A stretch of 64,000 nt of DNA from Melanocharis versteri. Taxonomy: Eukaryota > Chordata > Aves > Passeriformes > Melanocharitidae. How positions within the stretch are numbered: position 1 is the stretch's first letter; the number at the start of each line of letters is the position of its first letter. The stretch covers positions 186,001-250,000 of the forward strand of contig VZTG01003742.1 in the NCBI GenBank assembly GCA_013397845.1, given 5' to 3'. The notes under the pieces are model-generated. The model searched no databases, had not been told where the DNA came from, and saw only the letters and a program-made list of their open reading frames with translations. The translations under genes and the position numbers were made by a program. Shown one piece after another: positions 9,971-21,110 of this stretch.

Positions 9971-12776
9971 TCGAATAAACCAAAACTGGATGATGTTAAC
10001 ATGCTCCAAACACTGACTCAGTCTATGGGATCCAGCTTTGATGGGCCTGGAGTAAAGCTCCTGAAGTCCATTTGAGTGGATGGATTTTAGCAGGAAATGT
10101 CACTTTACAGGGAGGAATAACATGCATGTGGCCCTCTCTGGAAGACAGGTGTTTCCGTTGCTGTGCTGAGCTTAAAGATATTTTCTTTTTTGCCATAGTC
10201 ACGATTTATCTTCCAGCAAAGGCACCAAGTGCTTGCTACCACCAATTCCTTCTTTGTCCTCCAACCCCACTGCTATTTCCTTGACCATTTGGAGTCCATC
10301 CCCATGATTTGGAGAGGGTTATTGTGTCCCTCTCTTTGATAACTATGTGATACCAACCTCTACGTCCCTCTTAGAAGTGTGATTGAGGCATCTGCCACCA
10401 ACTTGCTGGGGAAACTGTCCTCGAGCATCAGCCTCCTGTGGATCCCTCAGCAGCTGGGGAGGCCCAGATAATGCCTGAAAGCACCAGCCGAGCGATGGAA
10501 GGTATCTTTTACCTTCTTTCATCTACCAGATCCATGGGCTGCTTGCCAGGATGCCTGTGGGTCTAGCCACGGCCAGGGTGGGAGCTCAGAGAAGGCCAGA
10601 GCCTGTGTCTTTAAAGATTAATAGTGTTGTTTGCTCATTAAGGAGATCGTTTTGAAGTCAGCGCTAGCCAGAACATTCGAGTGCAAGCATCTGTTTGCTA
10701 CTGGGAGAGGATATTTATTGTCTGATACTTCAATGGATGTAAATAAACAGCCAGCCCCAGATAATGTTCAGACAAACAAACAAACAGCTGCCAGAATGGG
10801 TCCCTTGGTAGTTGACCTTCGGGAAGCATCATGCTGATGTTTTAATAGCAGCCGGCTCTGCAGAGCCAAGCCCAGCAAGTGAAGCCTTCCAGGAAGAAGA
10901 AGAAGAAGAATTAATGTGCAGCCTGAGAGTGCTGGGCTCTGGGAGCTCCACATGTGTTGGGTTAAAAGATGACAAGGAAGCTGAGCTGAGCATCTGGAGG
11001 TCTAAGGGGTGTGCATGTCCAGGACAGACATTCAGGACGTGGGAGCAGGGAGATGATCCTGTTGTGGAGGTGATGGGTGTGTTTGTGGAGTGGGGGTTGT
11101 GGTGGACTGAGCGTTCTGAGACTCACACGTGGTCCTGGATGCCCCTCTGGCACTTGTTTCTCCCCTGCCTCTTGCCTTGCAGAGGAGCTCACGGTTCACA
11201 GGCAGCTCCCAGGGGCGATCCCAGCTGAGCTGTCAGTCAGGCTGTCATCCCACAGCCCCGAAAGAACATCTGGAATATAGGAATGCCCATCATTCAGTCA
11301 GAAGAAAACTTTATCCATGCCAGCACCCCAGCTCCAGGTGGGGCTTGTGGCTGATGCCAGCAGAGAAGAGCAGGAACAGAGGGAATGGGTGGGATTTGCT
11401 TCAAATTCCCCGCAGCTGGAAACTTGCAGAGCTTTCCAAGCAGGGATTGTGTCTGTGTCCCTGACTTTAGAGGTGATCACCTGCAGGCTTTGATGAGAAT
11501 CTTCCCATTTTTCCTTCACAGACTCTCTGAATTTTTTCACCGACCCAAGTGCCCTGGTTATAGTGAGAGCCTTGGAGCCAGGAATAAAACTCTAAGAGAA
11601 AGTGCAGTTGTGTTGTCTGGTGCTCAGGACTGTGAAGAATGTGCAGGGAAGGTGGAGATCCTCAGGGCTCTGTGCCTGGGGTCCAACATAAGAAAGACAG
11701 AGTTTAAGACAGGTAAAGGGACGGCTGGAGTTAGGGGCCAGACTTCTGGCTGCAGTCTCTGATCATCACCTAACTGCTGGCACGGGGCTCGCACGGGCTG
11801 TGCAGCGTGGGTTGATGTCTGCCAGATTTTCTGGCCTTTTTCTGCATTTTCCTTTTCCTTAGCTACTAGATTTAAGTAGAGAGAGAGGTTTCTGTGCTTA
11901 GAGCCCTTGGGCTGTGGCTGTGTGAGCACACGTGTGTGTTTGCACATGTACAGTGCCACGAGCCCTGTCCCTCCCTCCCTCCCCCTCTGCAAAATAATGA
12001 CTTTTCAGGCAATTAGGCCAGCAATAGCTGTTAAATCACTTCCGAGTAGCTCTGTATTCCTGGTGTGAAGCCTCTGCAATCTTTTACCTGCACCAAATGC
12101 ACTGGGGAGATCCCTGGGGGCTGTGCCTCCTGTCTCCATGGTTTGTTAACTCCAGCCGGCTGTTCCTCCAGCCTGCCTCTTCCATCTCCGAGCTCTTTCC
12201 CCTCTAATGGGGCCTGGCAAAGGCTGCGGACAGTGGCTGAGCCCTGGGGTGATAATTGGCTGCTTACATGTCTGGCGGCCTGCAGATCTGACCCTGGTGG
12301 TGCTGGAAAATCAAGGTCAAAGCAGCGGAGATGTGAGGTTTGTTTAGCACAGGGATCAGCGGAGAGTGAGGATGCTCTGATGGGAATGAGAACCACGAGG
12401 GGCTGGGGGAGAGGCAGAGTGGAGACAGCAGACAAAGCTCCCTGACTGCTCCCAGAGAGGGGGAACATGCAGCTGGAAAGCCTCAGTGGGAAAGCGGAAA
12501 GGCTCCTGCTGTGGGGGTATTTGATGTGCTCGGGGCAGAGCCCCAACAGGGAAATTCCTGTGCTCCTCAGCCTGCAGCCCTTCCTGCCTCCTTCCTTCCT
12601 CCTGACTGTCCTAAGGGGAATGACTCAGCCCAAGCCTGTTGGCATCTTTGCCCTTGACCTCGTGGGTGGTTCACATCAGTGTCCACTTTCAAGAAGAAAC
12701 ACTCAGAGGAGCTGAATTTCCCTCAAGACATGAGTGAGCCCCTTGCTCCCAGGCAGCCAGAGCTGGTGGGAGTCAG
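9971..12776. other. Intronic sequence with short simple repeats
   Basis: Contains an (aaac)-type run near 10772-10786, (GAA)6 at 10893-10910 and a ccct-rich run at about 11967-11986. A repeat-free block at 10490-10870 looks like a conserved element. No gene was recognised. Confidence 0.55.
10893..10910 (+). repeat. (GAA)6 microsatellite
   Basis: Six uninterrupted GAA units directly after cttccag. Confidence 0.9.
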
Positions 12777-13783
12777 GGATGCTCAGTGCTGGGCTTTAGG
12801 TCCTGAATTCTTTATGTGGCAGGGATGTTCAGTGCTGGGCTGCAGCCCTGATCCCTTGGTGTTTCAGGGATGTTCACTGCTGGGCTTTAGGTCCTGAATT
12901 CTTTATGTGGCAGGGATGTTCAGTGCTGGGCTGCAGCCCTGATCCCTTGGTGTTTCAGGGATGTTCACTGCTGGGCTTTAGGTCCTGAATTCTTTATGTG
13001 GCAGGGATGTTCAGTGCTGGGCTGCAGCCCTGATCCCTTGGTGTTTCAGGGATGTTCACTGCTGGGCTTTAGGTCCTGAATTCTTTATGTGGCAGGGATG
13101 TTCAGTGCTGGGCTGCAGCCCTGATCCCTTGGTGTTTCAGGGATGTTCACTGCTGGGCTTTAGGTCCTGAATTCTTTATGTGGCAGGGATGTTCAGTGCT
13201 GGGCTGCAGCCCTGATCCCTTGGTGTTTCAGGGATGTTCACTGCTGGGCTTTAGGTCCTGAATTCTTTATGTGGCAGGGATGTTCAGTGCTGGGCTGCAG
13301 CCCTGATCCCTTGGTGTTTCAGGGATGTTCACTGCTGGGCTTTAGGTCCTGAATTCTTTATGTGGCAGGGATGTTCAGTGCTGGGCTTTAGGCCCTGAAT
13401 TCTTTATGTGGCAGGGATGTTCAGTGCTGGGCTTTAGGCCCTGAATTCTTTGTGTTTCAGGGATGTTCAGTGCTGGGCTTTATGCCCTGACCCCTTGGTG
13501 TGTCAGCTATGTTCAGTGCTGGGTTTCAGGCCCTGAATTCTTTGTGTGTCAGGGATGTTCAGTGCTGGGCTCTAGGCCCTGAATTCTTTGTGTCAGGGAT
13601 TCTCAGTGTTGGGCTTTAGGCCCTGAATTCTTCATGTGTTTCAGGGACGTTCATTGCTGGGCTTTAGGCCCTGAATTTTTCGTGTGTTTCTGGGATGTTC
13701 AGTGCTGGACTTTATGCTCTGATCCCTTGGTGTTTCAGGGATTCTCGGTGCTGGGCTTCAGGCCCTGACCTCTCTGTGTGCTG
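12777..13783. repeat. Minisatellite: 22 monomers of ~46 bp with a 91-bp higher-order unit
   Basis: Monomers begin ggatgttcagtgctgggct and range from 44 to 48 bp. One leading monomer (12777-12822) is followed by six 91-bp dimers, then nine more diverged single monomers from 13369. The dimers start at 12823, 12914, 13005, 13096, 13187 and 13278, and I see no difference among them. Each dimer joins a 45-bp type (gctgcagccctgatccc) to a 46-bp type (ctttaggtcctgaattc). The 91-bp period shifts the reading frame, so the array is not a coding repeat. Confidence 0.97.
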
Positions 13784-15296
13784 ATGTTGGACGTGTGTTG
13801 CTGTCATCAGCAGATCCATCAAGATGACAAATTAACTGCAAATCCTCCCGTGTCACTGGGCCAGCCCAGCAGGCAAGGCCTGCACGTGCTCCCACTTCCG
13901 TGGAGGCTGGTGGATAACACGCAGGATCTGAGCATCCCTGAGCACCCTCCACACCCTTTGCTGGCACAGAGAGCCCCTCTAGCTCCTTTCTGCTTCATTT
14001 TCCTTATCTTTCCTGGGGAAATCATATTCCTTTGTTGTCCCACAGCAGGTGAGTACATCAAGAAGGACAAGGATAACAATCTGTATATCATTGCTGTCCT
14101 TTGCTCATACAGACTTTCCAGGCTCTTTATCATTCCCTCTCTTCCTTTCTCTTTGACTTTCCAATACAGAAGATGATTCAGGCTCAGTTTCTTGGCTGAG
14201 AGGTTGATACAGAAGGAACAAGCTCAAGGACTGTGCCAGGGAACAGTGGGAACAGGTCTTGACACCATAAGTTCTCCACAGCTTGTTGTTTCCTTTGGAT
14301 GGGAAGGGTGCTTTTTGCCCAGCTATCCAACTGCAGACTGGGAATCTTTGGTCAGGAAGGAATGGAGATCATGATGTGGGGTGTGATGAAGATCTCTTAC
14401 AACTTTGTTGCTTTTAGGGAAAGGTGCTGAGATGTATGTGTTGCTTTGGGATAGAACATTTTCAGAAAGTGAAAAGCAACACATAAAAACACAGTGAGAG
14501 AGAAAAGGAGTGTGGATGCACCTCTGGAACATGACTGTGGGGTTTGCTGCTGCACAGAGCCTCACAAAATCCAGAAGAATTCCTGTGAAATAGCTACTTT
14601 ATCCTGTCTTGTTCTATATTGAAGTGGATCAAAACCTTCTCCAGCAGCTTTTGAGCCCAAACTCTAGAAGATGTTTTTAGGCAAATAAAGGAAACTCGGC
14701 TGTTTTCTGCATTTTCTTCTGTATCACTGGATCATTGTCAGGGATAGGCTGGGACTGTGTGTCTGGTTCCTCCTCATAATCCCAGTTATTGATGTCCCTA
14801 AGTGACACCCTGTTATGAGATGTGTCTGGAATCATAAGGTGCCACTTTTGTGCAGGACTGATTTCAATACCTGATATAAGCAATCAGCAAGAGAAATAGT
14901 CTGTGTTGCGCTGAGCACTCTGCAATAATAAATTGCCCCGTGGAACATTAGCAATAAGAGCAATAATATTATCTGAGTAGCATTTGAGTGAGTCAGTCCT
15001 GCAGATTTGTGTGTTTTTTTATCTTCTGCTCATCACCACCACAGATCCTTCCCTCGTGCCATCATTTTGAGCGTGGTAGATTCGTCCAGGCGGTGACAGG
15101 AGCACAGTGACTGTGCCAGATAAAAGTGAGCAGGCTCTGCGTTGTTCTTACAGCGCTCTTGTGTTGATGGGACCAGCAGAAGTGATGAAATCTGCTTTAT
15201 CCTTTTAGTGAGGAGGCTGGGAAAAGTTCAATTTGTGTTGACAGTGGTTGTTGTCCAAAAGCCCTGGACCACAGTACATTTGTCCAATGATTATTT
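13784..15296. other. Intronic sequence with a possible conserved block
   Basis: The part from about 14830 to 15150 is repeat-free and has words such as caataataaattgccccgtg and agcaataagagcaataatat. It could be a conserved intronic element close to the exon. No coding sequence was recognised. Confidence 0.5.
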
Positions 15297-15332
15297 TGTA
15301 TATATATTATAAATATGTATTTATGTATATTG
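15297..15332. repeat. AT-rich simple sequence (TATA-type)
   Basis: A tgtatatatattataaatat run lies immediately before a CR1 5' truncation point and may be the pre-insertion target site. Confidence 0.75.
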
Positions 15333-15535
15333 CTGTGAGGGTGGTGAGGCCCTGGCACAGGGTGCCCAGAGAAGCTGTGGCTCCCCCTGGATCCCTGGAA
15401 GTGCCCAAGACCAGGCTGGACAGGGCTTGGAGCAGCCTGGGACAGTGGAAGGTGTCCCTGCCCATGGCAGGGGGGTTGGAACGAGATGGTCTCTAAGGTC
15501 CTTTTCAACACAAATCATTCTGTGGTTCTGTGATT
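15333..15535 (+). mobile_element. CR1 LINE 3' fragment 66 bp upstream of the plexin-A exon
   Basis: Reads ctgtgagggtggtgaggccc, cagggcttggagcagcctgg and tgcccatggcagggggttgg, ending at ctgtggttctgtgatt. The element is sense to the gene and ends between the likely branch-point region and the upstream intron. Its junction supplies the alternative acceptor discussed separately. Confidence 0.92.
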
Positions 15536-15541
15536 ATTTGT

Positions 15542-15601
15542 TTTCAGTGGAAGGAGGAAGAATCCTCATGTTCTCCCTCTGCTTTTGTCGTTGCTGCACA
15601 G
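15542..15601 (+). promoter_or_regulatory. 3' splice site region of the plexin-A exon, with an alternative acceptor
   Basis: The main acceptor is a pyrimidine-rich run (tctccctctgcttttgtcgt) leading to gcacag at 15601. A second acceptor-like site, ttatttgttttcag, ends at 15547 just after the CR1 tail. Using it would add 54 nt, or 18 codons, in frame and without a stop. The branch point cannot be placed with confidence. The main site is chosen because the conserved plexin reading begins exactly there. Confidence 0.75.
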
Positions 15602-15733
15602 ATCCGTGTGGATGGCACCACCAAGAACACGCTGGAGTACGAGATCGTGCAGGTGGTGGACACTGGCCCCATCCTCCGGGACATGGCCTTCTCCGTGGAC
15701 CACGAACACCTCTACATCATGTCTGAGAAGCAG
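15602..15733 (+). CDS. PLXNA2: Plexin-A internal exon (end of sema domain), probably PLXNA2
   Basis: The exon encodes 44 residues in one open frame, from IRVDGTTKNT to YIMSEKQ, with GPILRDMAFS in the middle. Class A plexins are single-pass axon-guidance receptors for semaphorins, acting with neuropilins at the neuronal surface. In this family the stretch is the last part of the sema beta-propeller, just before the cysteine-rich PSI domain. The exon is preceded by a pyrimidine-rich tract ending in gctgcacag and followed by gtaagg, so it has consensus GT-AG borders. Its length is a multiple of three and both introns look phase 0. From memory, IRVDGTTKN, EYE, VQVVD and DH-E-LYIMSE fit plexin-A2 better than A1, A3 or A4. 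That the segment is a class A plexin exon is nearly certain, while the paralogue is probable. It is a fragment of a protein of about 1,900 residues, and its start codon and neighbouring exons lie outside the window. Confidence 0.85.
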
Positions 15734-15739
15734 GTAAGG
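15734..15739 (+). promoter_or_regulatory. 5' splice site of the plexin-A exon
   Basis: The exon ends in gagaagcag and is followed by gtaagg, a near-consensus U1 donor. Plexin-like coding stops here. The frame stays open downstream for about 75 bp without family resemblance. Confidence 0.85.
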
Positions 15740-18050
15740 AACTCCATCAGTCTGTGGTGCTTTGTAAACCTTTCAGCTCCATCATGCTGTGGACATCAGG
15801 GCTGCTCGTGAATTCTGGCGGCGACCGCAGTTCCTACAAGGATGAGCTCCTTTGTCAACCTCAGGATTTTCATGCTCGTAAACCCACGGCGTTTATACAC
15901 TTTTGCAATATTGAGGGGCCGGGGGCACAGAACTCAGGGGGCAGGAACCACTCCCAGAGCTGCTTTGTCCTGCTGGCTGCAGGACAAGGAGCTGCTGCTG
16001 CATTGTTCTCCACCCCCACCCAAACTGTGGCTGCATCTGCCACAGACACAGGAAGGTGTAACACTGGATGATTTGGCTCTAACTGGAGTTTTTGGAGAGG
16101 CTGGAGCCTCTTTGGGACACAGTGGGCAGGAGGAGAGGACGCTGCCTGCCAGGGTGCAGGCCACGTTTAGTGTGGTGTTCATGTTGTGTTATCAGCATTA
16201 TGACTGAAAATGCTGGCAGCCAGATTCCAGGGGAGGACCAATCTGGGTGTTTAGCATGGAATCCTGGCTGATTTCAATGGAGTTCTTGGCCTTGGGAAGT
16301 TTGCTGCTTGGGGTGGGGGTAGGAGGAGAAACTACTTTTACATGAAAAATCCATTTTTTGCAATTAGTCCTGTGGGTGTGCAGGATTACTTGAGCTATCA
16401 TACCTGGTTGATTCACAGATGCTCATGAGGAGCTTTAAATACACAAAAAGAAAGGGAGCAATGAGGGATTGGGGTAGGGTGATGGCAGTTGCCCTACAGT
16501 GCCTCTTCGGTGGAGGCCACCAGTTGGAGTAGGACATGTTCACCCATACATGTTCAGTAATTTATTAAACAAGTGTTCCTGGTTATATTTTCTAACCTCT
16601 GAGTGTCATTTCTCCTGCTTGCACCACTTTATTTTAAGTGTTTTGTGGTGTCCTCAACCATTTCCCTCTACTGTGGATATTTATACCTAAAACTTGGTGT
16701 GGGGAGGCGAGCAACTTTGTAAATTCCTCTTAATTAAAGAGGCTGAGAGATACCATAACTGAGGAGAAAGGGCAGGATGACGGAGCTGGGATTCCTTCTC
16801 ATCTGCTTCATGCTGGGCAAGGATGGGATATCACTTCCAGTCCTGAAGGGAAAATAGTTCCAGTGACTTTTTGGGATGGGGTGAGAAGCTGGAGGCAGGT
16901 GGTGCCTGACATCCTGCAAGACTTTGAGCATGACACCATTCCTTTTCCTCATCCTTGTTTTGTGGGTACTTTCTGTTTCCTTCTGCAGAGAACGGGGCTC
17001 CTTGAGGGTCAAAGCCCTGGAGCAGGGGCAGTGAATGCACCAATAACCAACCCACTGATTTCAGGTTTGCTCAGTGTCCCTTTTGTGCTGGCCCATTTGA
17101 GGCCACCTCAGACTCCACTGCTGGCTTTGCACAGCCCTTCAGATTTAGAGACTCACAGGAGCTGTCTCTAACCTCTGGGGGAAAGGGCAGTGGGACATTC
17201 ATTCCCTCACATCCTTAAAACATGAAATCTGGAACAAAATTAGTTTTTCCTCCAGAGACTTCCAAAAACTTATTCTTGCTGGTCCAGTGGCTACCTGCAC
17301 TTCCCTGATCACTACAGCACGAGCAGATTCATTCTGTGCTTGGCTGTTCCAAAGCACAAGTTGGAGCTGGTGTTTTTAGGGCCCCAAGCCCTGCAGAGAG
17401 CTCAGGAGCTCTGAGCCCCATGTGATTTATCAATCATCTCCTCCCACCCATCTTTGACGCCCATGGGTCTGTGAGAGAGGCTGGTGAAAAAGGCAGGGAC
17501 TGTTGTTATTTAAAATCTGACGTGAGCCTGTGAAACCCTCAGCACGACATCAGCCTTTGCCCAAATCTGATTTTATCTGAGGCGGGCGATGTGAGTGACA
17601 GCGCTGCCATCACAGCAGTGCAGTCACTACCTGTGTGCTCATGACAGAACGCACTTTAATGCTTGAATAAATTAACATTTGTAGAGTCTCAGTGAGTGGG
17701 TGCAGGGGCTTGCCTTTGCTGCAGGCAGGATTATGAACAGGCCGCCCTTGGGGAGCAAATATCCCACCCACACTACAAGCAATGTACAGATCTTTTACAA
17801 AAGGGTGAAGATGTGGCTTATCAGAGGTTTTCACTGCCCACAGTGATTTTGGGAGGTCTGTGGAGATGAGGGACAGGGGGTGATGGCTTAACCTGACCTT
17901 TTTAAAGATAGACAGGCACCAGGGCTTGTGCCATCCCTGGGGAAAGGGGAGGTTTCTCCTCCCTCTGCCTGCTGGGCTCAGCCCTGTCTGTGCCCCAGAG
18001 ATAAGAGTGGTTCTGTTATTACCTGTGGTGTTACTAAAAGCTGTTTTCGT
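15740..18050. other. Intronic sequence after the exon
   Basis: Unique sequence. The block 17470-17690 is repeat-free with TGACG- and ATTTA-type words and could be regulatory. No PSI-domain exon was seen. Confidence 0.55.
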
Positions 18051-18469
18051 GGAATCATAGAATCATTAAGGTTGGAAAAGGCCTCTAGGATCATCAAATG
18101 CAACCTTTGACCAAATACTCTTTTGCTTACTAAACCGCCCAGTGAAGCGCCACTTCTACTTGTTTTTTGAACACTTCCAGGATGGTGACTCCACCCCTGC
18201 CCTGGGCAGCCTCTTCCAATACTTAACCACTCTTTCACTGATGAAATTTTTCCTGATATCCAACCTGAGCCTCCCCTGGTGCAGCTTGAGGCCATTTGCT
18301 CTTGTCCTATCACTGATTGCGTAGGAGAAGACACAGACCCTCACCTCACCACAGCCTCCTTTCAGGGAGTTGTGAAGAGCAATGAGGTCCCCACTGATGG
18401 TCCTTTTCTTCAGGCTAAACAGCTCCAGCTCCCTCAGCCACTCCTCACAAGACTTGTGCTCCAGACCTT
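18051..18469 (-). mobile_element. CR1 LINE 3' fragment, antisense, longer copy
   Basis: Read on the + strand it begins ggaatcatagaatcattaag and continues gaacacttccaggatggtga, tttcctgatatccaacctga, cttgtcctatcactgattgc and ccactcctcacaagacttgt. At about 420 bp it is one of the longest CR1 copies here and is of the older subtype. Confidence 0.92.
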
Positions 18470-19170
18470 ATGGTTTTTCCAGGCTCCATCTCTCACCAGC
18501 CCCCCCACAAGAATGGAAGCCCTGGTGATAAAGCAGATTTCTCCAGCTTGTCCCAGTCTTACCACAGCTTTGGGCATCCCAGCAAGGCACCCTTTAACCT
18601 GGAACACCTAAAAAGATCTGTCACTATGAATCTGGATACAAGAAACATCTTTCTCATGCTGCCAAGATAATGCCCTGGCCTTTTAAAGGTCAAATTCTGC
18701 ATTTTGCCCAGTGAACTTGGGGGTCCTTGGGTTGCACGTGGGTGTTTTCCTCTGGAGCTGAACTCCCTGGGCTCCAAGGGAGGCAGAACCCAGCTCAGCC
18801 TTGTGGCCTGTGGCTGAAACAAGACTTCCCTTGCAGCTCCTCTGGACACTGAGATGTGACAAGCAGCACTTGCTCGCTCAGTCAGATGTGCAATGCACTC
18901 AGGAGCAGGATGCAGCAGCTTTTCACCGTTATCTAGAAACATCTATTTTACACGGACAGTGATTGAAATGGGGAGAGGAGATTTGTCACTGAAACCCAGA
19001 GACAGAGCGAACAAAGGTCCCGTCATTTCCCAGAGGTGTGGACATCTCTGGGTTTTAGGTGTGAACGTGTTTCAAGTCCCTGTTGACAGCGCAGGGAAGG
19101 GTTGGTGCACACCTGGGATCTGTCAGGATTGATCAGGAGATCATCCCTTTAACTCCAGCCTTCACAAACG
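18470..19170. other. Intronic sequence without recognised gene
   Basis: Unique sequence between two antisense CR1 copies; nothing recognised. Confidence 0.6.
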
Positions 19171-19390
19171 TTCCCAGCCACTATCCCAACTTGCTCCAAG
19201 CCCCATCCAGCCTGACCTTGGACCTTCCAGGGATGGGGCAGTCACAGCTTCTCTGGGCATCCTGTGCCAGTCCTCATCACCCCCACAGCCAAGAATTTCC
19301 TCCTAATATCCCATCTAAACCTACTCACTTCGTCTGAAGCCATTCCTCCCCTGTCCTGCCACTACATGCCCTGTAAAGAACTCCTCTCCA
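19171..19390 (-). mobile_element. CR1 LINE fragment, antisense, lacking the 3' tail
   Basis: Contains ttgctccaagccccatccag, cttctctgggcatcctgtgc, ttcctcctaatatcccatct and cctgtcctgccactacatgc. The usual 3' terminal block is missing on the left. Confidence 0.88.
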
Positions 19391-20279
19391 CATTTCTTGA
19401 ATCAGTGCACTGGAGGCTGGGATGATTTCTTTCTCCTTTTCCTGTGTCTGGTGTGCAGACAGAGGAACCCTGTGCCTCACATGCTGCTCTCAGGGGATGA
19501 GGAGCAGATGGGAAATGCTGGGGGAACAGGAGGCTCTTCCCTGCTCCTCATCACACATGCCTGTGCTTCCTTGGGTCCCCCTCCCTCACCTAATCCTCTC
19601 TGAACTTCTTTCTCTTCCCAGCAGAGAAGCTCCCTGGAACACTTTGCAGAGACTGAGATAATTCTTTCACCCCTTTCTCATTCTCCCTGCCTCTCTCTCT
19701 GATCTTTTGCAGCCCTTTCCTCTCATTTCCAGGCTCGCACTTGCTCTTCCATCACTCCTTCACTCCTGGCATCGCTGTTCCTTTGCTCTCTGCTCTGCCA
19801 GCTGTCTCCACACTGCTGACTGACCATGTCTCCTTGTTTCCTTGCTGCTCGAGTGCTGACATGCACACAGAGCCCACCTCTGCATGCCAGGAGGTGCAGG
19901 ATGCTCATTCCTCTGCCCTGGCTCTGGACTAACATTTGGAAGGTCACCTCCATCACCCTCTAAATAACTCTGTTTCAGCATGTTGGATTCCTGGGTCTCT
20001 CCCCGTGTTTTGCAAAGCTGATGCAACACATGGAAGCAACTCCAAGACACAGGAATCTCAGCTCTTCCCTTTGATATAGAGGAATCAAAGGGAAGAGCTG
20101 GAGAAAATAACCCTAAAGGCTCAAAATCCAGAAGGCAAAGGGCTAGAGGTGTCAACTTCATGTTATTTAAATCTCAAGGTTTTGAGCTTCCTCTTACTTT
20201 TGGTTTATTAATGATTGGGGAAGACTGTTCTGCAACCAGGTTTTGAGCAACCTTATGTTACTTATGAGCAACTTTACTC
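19391..20279. other. Intronic sequence containing a perfect hairpin
   Basis: Pyrimidine-rich from 19600 to 19800 (many ctct and cttcc words). The hairpin is listed at 20059-20100. No gene was recognised. Confidence 0.6.
20059..20100. repeat. Perfect inverted repeat, 17-bp arms, 8-nt loop
   Basis: Arms cagctcttccctttgat and atcaaagggaagagctg are exact reverse complements around atagagga. No flanking transposon ends are seen. Confidence 0.95.
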
Positions 20280-20388
20280 ATCCCTGGAAGTGTCCAAGGC
20301 CAGGCTGGACAGGGCTTGGAGCAACCTGGGATAGTGGAAGGTGTCCCTGCCCATGGCAGGGGTGAAATGGGATGGGCTTTATTGTCCC
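20280..20388 (+). mobile_element. CR1 LINE 3' fragment, short
   Basis: Starts abruptly at tccctggaagtgtccaaggc and runs through cctgcccatggcaggggtga to gatgggctttattgtccc. The final gattctatg-type tail is missing. Confidence 0.88.
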
Positions 20389-20589
20389 CTAGAAAACCAT
20401 CCTGTGCTTCTGTGTTTGCCTCGAGGAAGGAGATTTGCTGTCCCTCTCTGTGCAGGCAGGTTTGTTCCGTGGGTCAGCTTCACGCTCCAGTGGAAAGTTG
20501 TGCTTTCCCCCTGTAAATTAGCAGAAAGTCGCCCACAATCTGCGAATAAATCACATCTGTGCAGTGCTATCATTCCCTAAAACCATTAC
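20389..20589. other. Intronic sequence without recognised gene
   Basis: Unique sequence between a short CR1 fragment and an AT-rich candidate element; nothing recognised. Confidence 0.55.
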
Positions 20590-21110
20590 AGTGTGTCGGA
20601 GGTGAGACTGGTAGGGTCATGCGTAGCAGAAGCAGATGGGTATTTTGGAGGCTCTTTTAAACTTTGCCAGCGAAATATCAAATAAATATGTACTTCAACT
20701 AAAGCGTGGCAGAAAGCACATTTGGTAAAAATTAAGTAACAGTACTGCAAATCATGTTGACAGGATCTTTTTGGCCTTTCTGTGTCTGTTTCTCATTAAA
20801 ATGGGGAAGGCTTATACCTATTTGTCTCCTGAGATTTATTCTTCTCCCCTCTGCCTCTGAGTCACTATCAGCAGCAGAATTATTGTTTGCAAATTAGCTG
20901 CCAAAGAGGAGGGGGGGGTCTGGCCAGTTTACTTCTGATTTCATGACCACTGATTAAAATCTTGTCTGCTGCTTATGTTATCATATCAATTAGTTAAAGC
21001 AATCATTAATAACTTTGCTTAATTATGACTTAATTTCTTCAAATGTGGTCTTTGCACAAGATATCAAGCAGCATTAACTCCCGGGTTTGGAGTGGCTGTT
21101 TCCAGGGGAT
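20590..21110. promoter_or_regulatory. Candidate conserved noncoding element
   Basis: About 520 bp of AT-rich, repeat-free sequence with many homeobox- and POU-like words (attatgacttaatttcttc, atatcaattagttaaagc, caatcattaataactttgc). It has no coding potential. It is proposed only from composition. Confidence 0.35.

Larger units (their letters stand above)
1..15601 (+). other. PLXNA2: Intron upstream of the plexin-A exon (partial)
   Basis: No reading frame in this 15.6 kb resembles the preceding sema-domain coding sequence, so this is intron continuing beyond the left edge. It holds CR1 fragments, a minisatellite and unique sequence, listed separately. Assignment to the gene is inferred from the exon at its right end. 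An unrelated nested gene is not excluded but none was recognised. Confidence 0.75.

Noticed and set aside
12679..12897. Coding repeat protein within the minisatellite
   Set aside because: The 91-bp period changes frame each unit and stops appear.
12777..13783. Regular repeats resembling a CRISPR array
   Set aside because: The units are contiguous tandem monomers without unique spacers, in vertebrate intron DNA.
15602..15733. Assignment of the exon to plexin-A4, A1 or A3
   Set aside because: From memory those paralogues differ more in the residues before GPILRDM, and A2 fits best. A direct alignment would settle it.
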